NCBI GenBank assembly: GCA_905201175.1
Contig: CAJKNC010000063.1
Span: 1 to 10,175, forward strand
Reading direction: 5' to 3'
Origin: an uncultured Succinatimonas sp.
Lineage (GTDB): Bacteria; Pseudomonadota; Gammaproteobacteria; Enterobacterales; Succinivibrionaceae
Length of the DNA stretch: 10,175 bases
Shown: positions 1 through 6,312 of the stretch, piece by piece
Numbering within the stretch: position 1 is the stretch's first letter
Layout of the letters: each line of letters opens with the position of its first letter
Position numbers and translations under genes: made by a program
The notes under the pieces: model-generated
The model's input: the letters and a program-made list of their open reading frames with translations, nothing else
Told to the model about the DNA's origin: nothing
Databases searched by the model: none

Positions 1-422
1 TCAGGATTTTGTGTCTCTGCAGCCGCAACAGCATCAAAAACCATCAGCATGCCGCTTACAGTACCGAGCAAGCCCAAAAGGGGAGAAATAACCGTAATCA
101 TCTTTAAAATCGACAGGCTATTTATCACAATTTTAAAATTACGGTTAAACAAATATGCAACTTCTGCTCGAATATCATCTGAATGAGAGGCGTGCGTCTG
201 CACTATGTCTTTTATAATTCTTAAAAAGGGATTGCATCCTGTATAGCTGCGCAGGCATCTTTCTCCGCCTCGCTGAACATCTAAAAAGCGCTTTTTAAAT
301 TCACGCCATGAAATTGAGGTATAAATAATGCTGCGGATGCATATAAACATAGAAACAATTGCGATGATTACAATAGCCGCGCCGCACGGGCCAATCAGCC
401 CATAAATAGTCTTAAAATCCAT
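1..422 (-). CDS. exbB: ExbB/TolQ/MotA-family proton channel (partial, 3' end outside window)
   Basis: Inner-membrane proton-channel subunit that would power TonB-dependent uptake. About 140 residues are visible before the window edge. There is an N-terminal membrane segment at about residues 9-28, then a polar stretch, then the family hallmark at about residues 113-131 (ISPLLGLLGTVSGMLMVFDA), which matches the conserved second-helix region of ExbB and TolQ. The remaining C-terminal part is not visible. I chose the ATG at 422 over the in-frame ATG at 428 because the AAAGG at 431-435 lies 8 nt from the former and only 2 nt from the latter. The start overlaps the end of the flavodoxin gene by 11 bp, so it is probably co-translated with the haem operon. 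ExbD and TonB partners would be expected just past the left edge. ExbB is preferred over TolQ or MotA only because of the adjacent TonB-dependent receptor system. Confidence 0.85.
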   Translation of the reverse strand, partial: MDFKTIYGLIGPCGAAIVIIAIVSMFICIRSIIYTSISWREFKKRFLDVQRGGERCLRSYTGCNPFLRIIKDIVQTHASHSDDIRAEVAYLFNRNFKIVINSLSILKMITVISPLLGLLGTVSGMLMVFDAVAAAETQNP

Positions 423-957
423 TTCCATATCCTTTAGCCGTAATTTTCAATGCTTTCTGCCGCCAATGCTGACCATTAAGCAAAGCTTTGATGCGATCAT
501 ATGCATCAGGATGAGCTGAAGCCTCAGCTATGCGCTGCAAATGCTTCTGATCCTGCTTAAGATGCGGAAATTTTTCATGCAGCATATTTAAAACGCTGCA
601 GCTGATCTTCCCCTGCACAAGAAAGGCTCCTAAAAGCAGATTGCCTCTGCTGCCTTCATTTAAAGCATCGACGGCACTTTGCAGGACTTCAGCTGCAGCC
701 TCACTCTTAGGATCTCCCCCTAGAGTTCCAAAAATTCCTACCTTCTTGAACTTCAAGCTTTTAAGCAATGCCAAAGCATCATGATCAACATGCCCCGAAT
801 CAAGCCAGAATCCCACCATGACTATATCGTATGCGGATAAATCAGCTTGATCTTCTATGCGCTTTAAGCTGCAGTCATAACCGAAGCCTTTTTGTACAAA
901 ACGAGCAATCTTATAAGTATTTCCGGTTTTAGAACTGACAATAACTACAGCTCTCAT
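412..957 (-). CDS. Flavodoxin-like FMN protein of the haem operon
   Basis: A 181-residue flavodoxin-fold protein. The N-terminus carries the FMN-phosphate loop SSKTGNT (residues 8-14). The 50s-loop equivalent is GFWLDSGHVDHD (49-60) and the 90s-loop equivalent FGTLGGDP (76-83). This pattern fits the Flavodoxin_3-type group (as in BilS-like proteins) better than classical short-chain electron-transfer flavodoxins. There is no signal peptide, so it is cytosolic. It starts in a 4-bp ATGA overlap with the hutX-like gene, behind a strong Shine-Dalgarno (GGGGG, 6 nt from the ATG), and overlaps exbB downstream. Within a haem operon that has a radical-SAM HutW, the likely jobs are to feed electrons to HutW or to reduce the linear tetrapyrrole product. 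I recall a flavodoxin (HmuF) in the Fusobacterium haem-degradation operon described in such a role. The family call is firm; the exact role is inferred. Confidence 0.85.
   Translation of the reverse strand: MRAVVIVSSKTGNTYKIARFVQKGFGYDCSLKRIEDQADLSAYDIVMVGFWLDSGHVDHDALALLKSLKFKKVGIFGTLGGDPKSEAAAEVLQSAVDALNEGSRGNLLLGAFLVQGKISCSVLNMLHEKFPHLKQDQKHLQRIAEASAHPDAYDRIKALLNGQHWRQKALKITAKGYGNGF
431..435 (-). promoter_or_regulatory. Ribosome binding site deciding the exbB start
   Basis: On the minus strand this reads AAAGG. It is 8 nt from the ATG at 422 and only 2 nt from the ATG at 428, so it favours the inner start. It lies inside the coding sequence of the upstream flavodoxin gene. Confidence 0.6.
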
Positions 958-1463
958 GACAGACTGTCCCCCTGCAAAATAAATGCATTAAATAAGCCTT
1001 CAGCCTTTTCATCAATTTTTTTATTCTGGCGAGGAAGATAAAATGAATACATAACCTTGCCGTCTGCATTTAAAAAAGCTATCTGACGGCTTTCAAGCTG
1101 CATAAAGGGAATTTTCAAAAAAGCGATAAAGCTTACGCTTTCTTTGCGTAAATGACCATTCAGCCGGTCCTGCCCAAAAAGATTAAAATAGCCAAAACCG
1201 TCCCGGCCTGGACCTACTTTAGTTTTAATCTCAAAAATATTTCCGGAGCTCTCAATAAAGAATGTCAAGGCCTCCATTTCCGTCAGCATTTGCCAAGCCT
1301 TATCAAAGCATGAGCCATCAAAAAGCTTTCCCATTCCTTCAGGAAGAGCTTTAATCACCTCAAGCTCGCTTTTCTGACAGGCATTTGCAAGCATAGTCAG
1401 TCCCATGCTTTTGCCGCTTTCAATCAATATTCTTATTTGCTGTTTTAAAGAGATTTCGTTCAT
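954..1463 (-). CDS. hutX: HutX/ChuX-family cytosolic haem carrier
   Basis: A 169-residue soluble protein, the usual size of HutX/ChuX proteins, which bind haem in the cytosol and pass it to degrading enzymes. Family features seen: GYFNLFG at residues 91-97, NGHLR at 102-106 with His104 as the likely haem-ligand region, FIAFLKIPFM at 112-121, and the long C-terminal strand block LNADGKVMYSFYLPR at 131-145. The family commonly shows HGHLR here; in this protein the first His is Asn, leaving one histidine in the motif. The start has a good Shine-Dalgarno (AAGGG, 6 nt spacing) and overlaps the ATPase stop as ATGA; the stop in turn overlaps the flavodoxin start as ATGA. In classical operons hutX sits with hutW and hutZ or chuY. 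No HutZ or ChuY is seen in this window. Confidence 0.87.
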   Translation of the reverse strand: MNEISLKQQIRILIESGKSMGLTMLANACQKSELEVIKALPEGMGKLFDGSCFDKAWQMLTEMEALTFFIESSGNIFEIKTKVGPGRDGFGYFNLFGQDRLNGHLRKESVSFIAFLKIPFMQLESRQIAFLNADGKVMYSFYLPRQNKKIDEKAEGLFNAFILQGDSLS

Positions 1464-2863
1464 ATTTTTCCCTTATTAAGTCTTAAAGCCTGTAAATTTT
1501 CATCATCAATTAATTCAAGATCGTGCGTAATCACTAATGCCGCTCGGCCTTCCTTGGCAAAATCCTGTAGAATATTTTTAATGCGCAGCATATTGGCTCC
1601 GTCAAGACCGCTTGTCGGCTCATCCAATACTAAAATCCGAGGATTTTTAGCCAGTGCGCAGGCAATGACCAATCTTTGCTTCTCGCCTCCTGACAAGGAC
1701 TGCGGATGACGATGAGAAAGTGAAGCCAAATCCAGCTTTTTAAGCAAGGACATGACCTTGTCAGGCTGAGGCTTAACTCCATCAGCTAAAGTCATGCAGA
1801 CTGCAGCTTCCTGATATACCGTCTGCATGTTTAACTGATAATCAGTGTTCTGCAGAACTATGCTGCCTAGCTGCAGCGGTTTTTTGCCTTTAGGATCTTT
1901 AAATCTAATCCTGCCGCCTTCTAATTTTTCAAGCCCAAAAATAAGACGCGAAAGCGTTGTCTTTCCTATGCCGTTCTCTCCGATAAGAACGCTGATCCCC
2001 TCAGGAATAGAAAAATTTAAATCAGTAAAAACTTTTTGTCCGTTTTTATAGGAAAAGGATACATGCTCGCCTTTAACTACAAAATCAGCGGCATTTTCAT
2101 CAAGATCTTCAAGCAAGGCTCTTCTATCCGTCACATGAGCTTTACGCAGGCCATAGCTTTTTTGAAGCTTTTCATCTTCAAGAAGAGAAAAATCCCCCTC
2201 TCTCTCTATTCTGCCCTCTGCCATGATAAGCACCCTATCGGCAACTCTTTCTAGCCAATAATGCCTGTGATCTACAATAAAAATGCAATAGCCTTCCTGT
2301 TTTAATTCAAGCAGCAGCTGTGCTAAATCTTGAGTAGACTGAGGATCAAGATTGGCGGTAGGCTCATCTAAAATAATATTCTTGCCGTAAAGAGCTACAA
2401 TTTCAGCAAGACCTACTTTCTGCTTTTGTCCCTCAGATAAGGCTGAAATCGGATTTTCTCTGATTTTTTCAAGAGAAAAGCGCTTAATTACGCTTTCAAG
2501 ACGTTTTTTGATTTCCTCATGAGCCAATTCCCTCCACTCCAAAGCAAAAACGATCTCATCCTCTACATTAAGCGCAAAAAACTGTCTTTCCGGATCCTGA
2601 AACAGCGTCCCTACTCTGCGGGAAATAGCGGCGAGATCTTTATTAAAAAGCGGCTCATTATCAAGAAGAACCTCTCCTTCTAAACTTCCTCCGTAATAAT
2701 GCGGACAGAGGCCGTTTATAACCCGAATAATGGTGGATTTTCCGCATCCTGATTTACCTGTGCATAAGACGATCTCGCCGTTATTGACCTTTAACGATAT
2801 ATTATCTAAGGCTTTTTCTTTACTGTCAGAATAAGCGTAGCTGACATTCTTTAATTCAATCAT
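1460..2863 (-). CDS. Energy-coupling factor transporter ATPase, two EcfA domains fused
   Basis: A 467-residue cytoplasmic protein with two complete ABC ATPase domains in tandem, equivalent to EcfA1 plus EcfA2. Domain 1 has Walker A GKSGCGKS (36-43), Q-loop region FQDPERQ (88-94), signature LSEGQ (142-146), Walker B IILDEP (163-168) and switch His199. Domain 2 has Walker A GENGIGKT (295-302), signature LSGGE (390-394), Walker B LVLDEP (411-416) and switch His447. All catalytic motifs are intact in both halves. The PERQ-type Q-loop is characteristic of ECF ATPases. It overlaps ecfT by 4 bp (ATGA) and has no clear Shine-Dalgarno of its own, which suggests translational coupling to ecfT. It follows the S and T genes directly, giving a dedicated (group I) ECF importer. 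Fused duplicate ATPases of this length are common in dedicated ECF systems. Confidence 0.92.
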   Translation of the reverse strand: MIELKNVSYAYSDSKEKALDNISLKVNNGEIVLCTGKSGCGKSTIIRVINGLCPHYYGGSLEGEVLLDNEPLFNKDLAAISRRVGTLFQDPERQFFALNVEDEIVFALEWRELAHEEIKKRLESVIKRFSLEKIRENPISALSEGQKQKVGLAEIVALYGKNIILDEPTANLDPQSTQDLAQLLLELKQEGYCIFIVDHRHYWLERVADRVLIMAEGRIEREGDFSLLEDEKLQKSYGLRKAHVTDRRALLEDLDENAADFVVKGEHVSFSYKNGQKVFTDLNFSIPEGISVLIGENGIGKTTLSRLIFGLEKLEGGRIRFKDPKGKKPLQLGSIVLQNTDYQLNMQTVYQEAAVCMTLADGVKPQPDKVMSLLKKLDLASLSHRHPQSLSGGEKQRLVIACALAKNPRILVLDEPTSGLDGANMLRIKNILQDFAKEGRAALVITHDLELIDDENLQALRLNKGKI

Positions 2864-3633
2864 CCGTACATTGATCCGTAAAATTTGCCGCCTGAGAGAT
2901 ACTCAAAGACAAAGCAGGTTAAAACTAAGCACAAGCTGAAAATAATAAGTGCAATATCGCGTCCTCTCAGATACGTTTTCTTATAAGTGCAAAGACATCC
3001 TGTTCCTATGCCTTTAAGCTCTGCAGCTACGCCTAAATCCTCCGAGGTTCTTAATGACATAAAAACTAAAGGAGTAAAGCATAAGCGGATTAACAGAACA
3101 GGATGCAAAAATATGTTCTTAACGCTAATCTCAAAGCCGCGAATTTTCATCGCCTCAAAGACCTGCTTAATGTCATTTATAAATGCAGGCAAAAAGCGGA
3201 TCATTACCGCCCCCGGCAGATAAATCATAAAAGGCAGGCGCAGGTTCTGTAAGGAAGTTAAAAGGCTTTGGACGCGAATAGTCAGCGCCATCGGCATAAC
3301 TGCATTCATAACCGCAGCTCCGCGCAAAAAAGGCATGGCTAAAGCATCAATCCTGGCACTATCCTTAAACTGCGGATAAAAATTAACCAAGAAGCTGACG
3401 CATAAAACCGACAACAGCATTACGCCTGTAAAAAAGACGTAGCCTGCTAGCAACACCTTACAGCGGCGCATGCACAAGGCATAAATAAAGGTAACGGCAA
3501 ATAAAGTCAAAAGCGGCAGAGGCTTAGTTAAAAATAAAGCCGCAAGCGAGCATAAAACGGCGAATACCATCTTTGACTTCACGTCGTAAGCGTGCAGCGG
3601 GCTTAATTTAGTATTAGTGAATAATTCCGGCAT
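2860..3633 (-). CDS. ecfT: ECF transporter transmembrane subunit EcfT (CbiQ family)
   Basis: A 257-residue polytopic inner-membrane protein that links the S component to the ATPase. The N-terminus (LHAYDVKSKMVFAVL, 13-27) matches the typical EcfT opening, in which a short soluble stretch with D/R-x-K precedes the first helix. Hydrophobic segments lie at about 22-52, 60-84, 106-122, 134-150, 177-192 and 226-244. The two coupling-helix motifs expected of EcfT are seen in variant form: MKIRGF (162-167) and AAELKGIG (203-210), where the second has Lys in place of the usual Arg of the A-x-x-R-G type. The start at 3633 has GAGAG about 7 nt upstream and overlaps the end of the S-component gene by 20 bp. 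The stop overlaps the ATPase start by 4 bp. The size and motifs are normal for the family. CbiQ-like sequence alone does not identify the substrate. Confidence 0.88.
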   Translation of the reverse strand: MPELFTNTKLSPLHAYDVKSKMVFAVLCSLAALFLTKPLPLLTLFAVTFIYALCMRRCKVLLAGYVFFTGVMLLSVLCVSFLVNFYPQFKDSARIDALAMPFLRGAAVMNAVMPMALTIRVQSLLTSLQNLRLPFMIYLPGAVMIRFLPAFINDIKQVFEAMKIRGFEISVKNIFLHPVLLIRLCFTPLVFMSLRTSEDLGVAAELKGIGTGCLCTYKKTYLRGRDIALIIFSLCLVLTCFVFEYLSGGKFYGSMYG

Positions 3634-4156
3634 GTTTTAACTCTCTTGCTGACCTAACGCCAGTGTATAAACCCAAAAGCGAACCAATATATCCAACCCC
3701 GACAATCACCACCACTACAAGCATAAGTCCAGGAGATTCGCGCATAATCAGGAAACTTACGCCTAGAGATAATAGTTTTGAGATAAAGTCATAAAGAAAA
3801 ACTGCTAATACCGGCGCATAAAAGCGCTGAAAGCCTCCTGCTGAAAAAACAATGCTCTCTGCGGCAAGCGCGGCTATTAAAGTCGTAGGAATCGAAGTTA
3901 TTCCTCCTCCTAAAAGCAAAAAGGAGACCAGCCCTGAAATAACTGCAAATAATGACAGAGCTCCTAATTTACGGACCTTATATAAAAGCACTACAAGCAA
4001 AGTAGTAAAAACCAAATTTTTAAGCACCAGCGATACGGGATTAAGTCCTCCTCCTGCCAGAGCAATTACTAAAGTAACCACCTTAGCGGCAGCAGCAAAT
4101 ACTCCCAGCACCACCAGTTCACGACAATTGAAATAACGTTTTTTTATTTTTTGCAT
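3614..4156 (-). CDS. Putative ECF transporter substrate-binding S component (MptD / Trep_Strep-like)
   Basis: A 180-residue, highly hydrophobic inner-membrane protein. About six membrane segments can be drawn: roughly residues 12-34, 41-60, 64-83, 88-107, 113-137 and 143-166. The N-terminus is short and basic, followed by the ELVVLGVFAA segment typical of S components. The size, topology, conserved Ala-Glu at the end of helix 4 (Glu100) and position directly before ecfT and the double ATPase fit the MptD/Trep_Strep-like group, whose substrates are mostly unassigned. It would bind the cargo and deliver it to EcfT; haem or a related tetrapyrrole is inferred from the operon. No Shine-Dalgarno is visible before the ATG, and a perfect hairpin ends 10 nt upstream, so its translation may be weak or structure-controlled. 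The 37-bp gap after the receptor is the largest within the operon. The S-component call is good; the subfamily is moderate and the substrate unproven. Confidence 0.78.
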   Translation of the reverse strand: MQKIKKRYFNCRELVVLGVFAAAAKVVTLVIALAGGGLNPVSLVLKNLVFTTLLVVLLYKVRKLGALSLFAVISGLVSFLLLGGGITSIPTTLIAALAAESIVFSAGGFQRFYAPVLAVFLYDFISKLLSLGVSFLIMRESPGLMLVVVVIVGVGYIGSLLGLYTGVRSARELKHAGIIH

Positions 4157-4157
4157 G

Positions 4158-4196
4158 ACTAAATTACGGCATTCTTAGAATGCCGCCACTAAATTA
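4158..4196 (-). repeat. Direct repeat flanking an intergenic hairpin
   Basis: The 9-mer ACTAAATTA (plus strand) occurs at 4158-4166 and again at 4188-4196. It brackets the perfect inverted repeat at 4167-4185 with only CC between one repeat and the stem. The right copy contains the stop codon of the receptor gene. The arrangement resembles a small inserted hairpin element with duplicated flanks, but chance similarity of AT-rich sequence cannot be excluded. Confidence 0.6.
4167..4185 (-). promoter_or_regulatory. Perfect 8-bp hairpin between receptor and S-component genes
   Basis: On the minus strand this reads CGGCATTC-TAA-GAATGCCG, an 8-bp stem with a 3-nt loop. It lies 8 nt after the receptor stop codon and 10 nt before the S-component ATG. 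The sequence after it is TAATTTAGTC, which is not a uninterrupted U-run, so a strong intrinsic terminator is unlikely. More plausible roles are stabilising the receptor end of a processed mRNA, partial attenuation, or masking translation of the S-component gene, which shows no Shine-Dalgarno. It would let the receptor be made in excess of the inner-membrane importer. Confidence 0.65.
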
Positions 4197-6296
4197 GAAT
4201 TTTGCATTGACAGTTACTGCTGCATGAATGCCAGCTTCGGGCAATGAATCAGATATGTAGTATTTCTTATCAAAGATATTAAGAACCGCAGCATTAATCG
4301 AATATTGACGCTTATCGCCGAAAGCTGCGCCTATCTCAAAGTTAGCCGTGGTATAGCCGCCATGATGAGTTTTCACTACCTCCCCGCTGCTCTCATACTC
4401 ATAATCGCGTTCAACCGCTCCGCGTGCATAAGAATCTGCAGTAAAGGTAAAGACATCAAAGTCTTTTTCATAGCGAATGCCGGCACGATACATAAACTCA
4501 GGAGTATTGGTATCATAGGTATCGCCGACCAGTCCGCCGTACTCAAACTTACGCTTCATCCATGTCATCGAGGTATAAGGAGTAAATCCATAAGGCAAAT
4601 CATATGATGCTGACAGCTCAATGCCGTAGCTGGTGGCTTTGCCTACATTGAAATACTGATATTGATTACCGCCAATATCCTTTGTCGTTATATAGTTATC
4701 GGCCAAATTTAAGAAAGCCGCAGCATCTACATTCAGGCGTTTTCCGCTGTAGCGAGCACCCAGCTCAAAATTATCTGAAGTTTCAGGATCAAGATTAGGA
4801 TTGCCGATTTCCGTGCCGCCGCCCATGGAGGAAATTAAGAATTTCTCTTGAATTGTCGGAGCCCGAAAGCCTTGCGACCAGGCAGCCCGCAGAGCTAAAT
4901 CTTCAATGCCGCGCCAGACTAAGCCAAAATTAAATACGGCTTTTGAATTGCTTTCTTCGCCGACAGTTCCCACCTGCGGAGTTTTTTGAGTGTAATCAGT
5001 AAGTTGAGGCGGCATGCCCGGCGTAATCATATAACTGCCAGGCAAATATCTGGCATTTATATTATCAACAGAGGTCTTAACATATGTATAGCGGACGCCG
5101 TAGCTTGCAGTTAAATCATACGGAAGCAGAGTCTCATTTGATAAAAAGGCATAATAGCTGTCCTGTCCGCCGTCAAGCTCAGAAAGACTGGCAGTATGAA
5201 GCTCCATCATATTTGGAACCATTACCATGTCCATTTTAGTTGTTGTAGCAGCATCAAGGCTGTCGCTATCCGCTCCGGCTCCGGCAATTAAGTAATTTTT
5301 CTCTCCTAGCTGCCATTCAGTCTGCAGGGAAACGCCTTTGCTCTTTATCGAGTTATCTGCATGATTGTCCATATTCATTACAGACATTCCTACAATATTC
5401 TGCATTTTCTTATCTGTTTTCTGCATGTAGGCATCAAAGCGCAGACGCGCCAAATAATCATTAATGTTTTTTACATCAGTAAAAAATGCAAACTTTTGGC
5501 GCTTCCAAGGCTTAATCTTTACTGCAAAATTATCATATGAGCTCATATCATCAGTTGCTGTATTAAAATTGCCCTCAAAATAATCAGCACTGATGCCTGC
5601 AGTAAAATTATCAGTAAAATCATAAGATAAAAACATTGAAGCTGATTGAGTATCGTAATCAGTGCCGTCAATTGTCTTATCAGGAGTTTTTAAATTGCCA
5701 AAATCAGCATAAGATCCGCTTAAGCGATAATTAAGCTTCTTATAAGAGCCATAAACCGAAGCATTTTCTGTAAAGCCGTCTCCTGAGCCGTTATAGCCTA
5801 CTCCTGCATCAAACTGCACCGGTTTATTGCCGCCCTTCTTAGTTATGATATTAATCACGCCTCCGATAGCATCAGATCCGTATAATACAGATGCCGGGCC
5901 TTTTATTACCTCTACACGCTCCACTGCCGAAGGATCGATGAGGATAGGAGTGCCCGACATTGACTTGTGCTCTGAAACTTTCTGACCGTCAATTAAAATA
6001 GTACTGCGCATCGTGCCTTCACCGCGAATGCTGACGCGCACTAAGCCTGGAGTACCGTCATTTTGCAGCTCAACTCCCGGAACATCCTGAATTAATTCAC
6101 CTATAGTAGCTACGCCTTTCTTTTTAATATCTTCCGCCGTAACTACTCCAACCGACATCGGCACATCCATTAAATCCTGAGATACGCGAGTTGCGGTAAC
6201 CTCTATGCCTTTGGTATAAACTTCTTCAGCTGCCGCTGCTGAAAAAGTTCCTATACCTGTCAGCAAAACAGCCGCACTTAGTTTTTTAAGCTGCAT
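4194..6296 (-). CDS. TonB-dependent outer-membrane receptor, haem/haemoprotein type
   Basis: A 700-residue outer-membrane receptor. A signal peptide spans about 1-23 (basic start, hydrophobic core, cut after SAAAA), followed by a TonB-box-like IEVTATR (31-37). The plug covers about 43-155, with RVEVIKGPASVLYGSDAIGGVINI-type family motifs. The rest is a beta barrel ending in the expected terminal Phe. The barrel holds the two boxes of haem receptors, FRAP (477-480) and NPNL (499-502), which support haem as cargo. The histidine that HemR-type receptors carry between these boxes is absent; Met491 is the only sulfur or nitrogen soft ligand there. Met-rich loops occur at 291-309 and 355-364, and an HH pair at 644-645. 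The start has AGAGGA just upstream and follows hutW by 16 bp, so the two are co-transcribed. It sits with ExbB and an ECF importer, forming the outer-membrane entry step. Confidence 0.93.
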   Translation of the reverse strand: MQLKKLSAAVLLTGIGTFSAAAAEEVYTKGIEVTATRVSQDLMDVPMSVGVVTAEDIKKKGVATIGELIQDVPGVELQNDGTPGLVRVSIRGEGTMRSTILIDGQKVSEHKSMSGTPILIDPSAVERVEVIKGPASVLYGSDAIGGVINIITKKGGNKPVQFDAGVGYNGSGDGFTENASVYGSYKKLNYRLSGSYADFGNLKTPDKTIDGTDYDTQSASMFLSYDFTDNFTAGISADYFEGNFNTATDDMSSYDNFAVKIKPWKRQKFAFFTDVKNINDYLARLRFDAYMQKTDKKMQNIVGMSVMNMDNHADNSIKSKGVSLQTEWQLGEKNYLIAGAGADSDSLDAATTTKMDMVMVPNMMELHTASLSELDGGQDSYYAFLSNETLLPYDLTASYGVRYTYVKTSVDNINARYLPGSYMITPGMPPQLTDYTQKTPQVGTVGEESNSKAVFNFGLVWRGIEDLALRAAWSQGFRAPTIQEKFLISSMGGGTEIGNPNLDPETSDNFELGARYSGKRLNVDAAAFLNLADNYITTKDIGGNQYQYFNVGKATSYGIELSASYDLPYGFTPYTSMTWMKRKFEYGGLVGDTYDTNTPEFMYRAGIRYEKDFDVFTFTADSYARGAVERDYEYESSGEVVKTHHGGYTTANFEIGAAFGDKRQYSINAAVLNIFDKKYYISDSLPEAGIHAAVTVNAKF

Positions 6297-6312
6297 ATAT
6301 TCCTCTGTTTGA

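Noticed and set aside
426..428. ATG at 428 as the exbB start.
   Set aside because: It is only 2 nt from the AAAGG ribosome binding site; the in-frame ATG at 422 has 8-nt spacing.
2860..4156. Cobalamin/cobalt ECF transporter, given the CbiQ-like EcfT.
   Set aside because: There is no CbiM/CbiN-like gene, cobalamin gene or visible cobalamin riboswitch, while HutW, HutX and a FRAP/NPNL receptor point to haem. It is kept only as an alternative substrate hypothesis.
1845..4607. Several plus-strand ORFs of 68-100 codons inside the ATPase, EcfT, S-component and receptor genes.
   Set aside because: They are antisense shadows of well-supported genes with conserved motifs and have no family features of their own.
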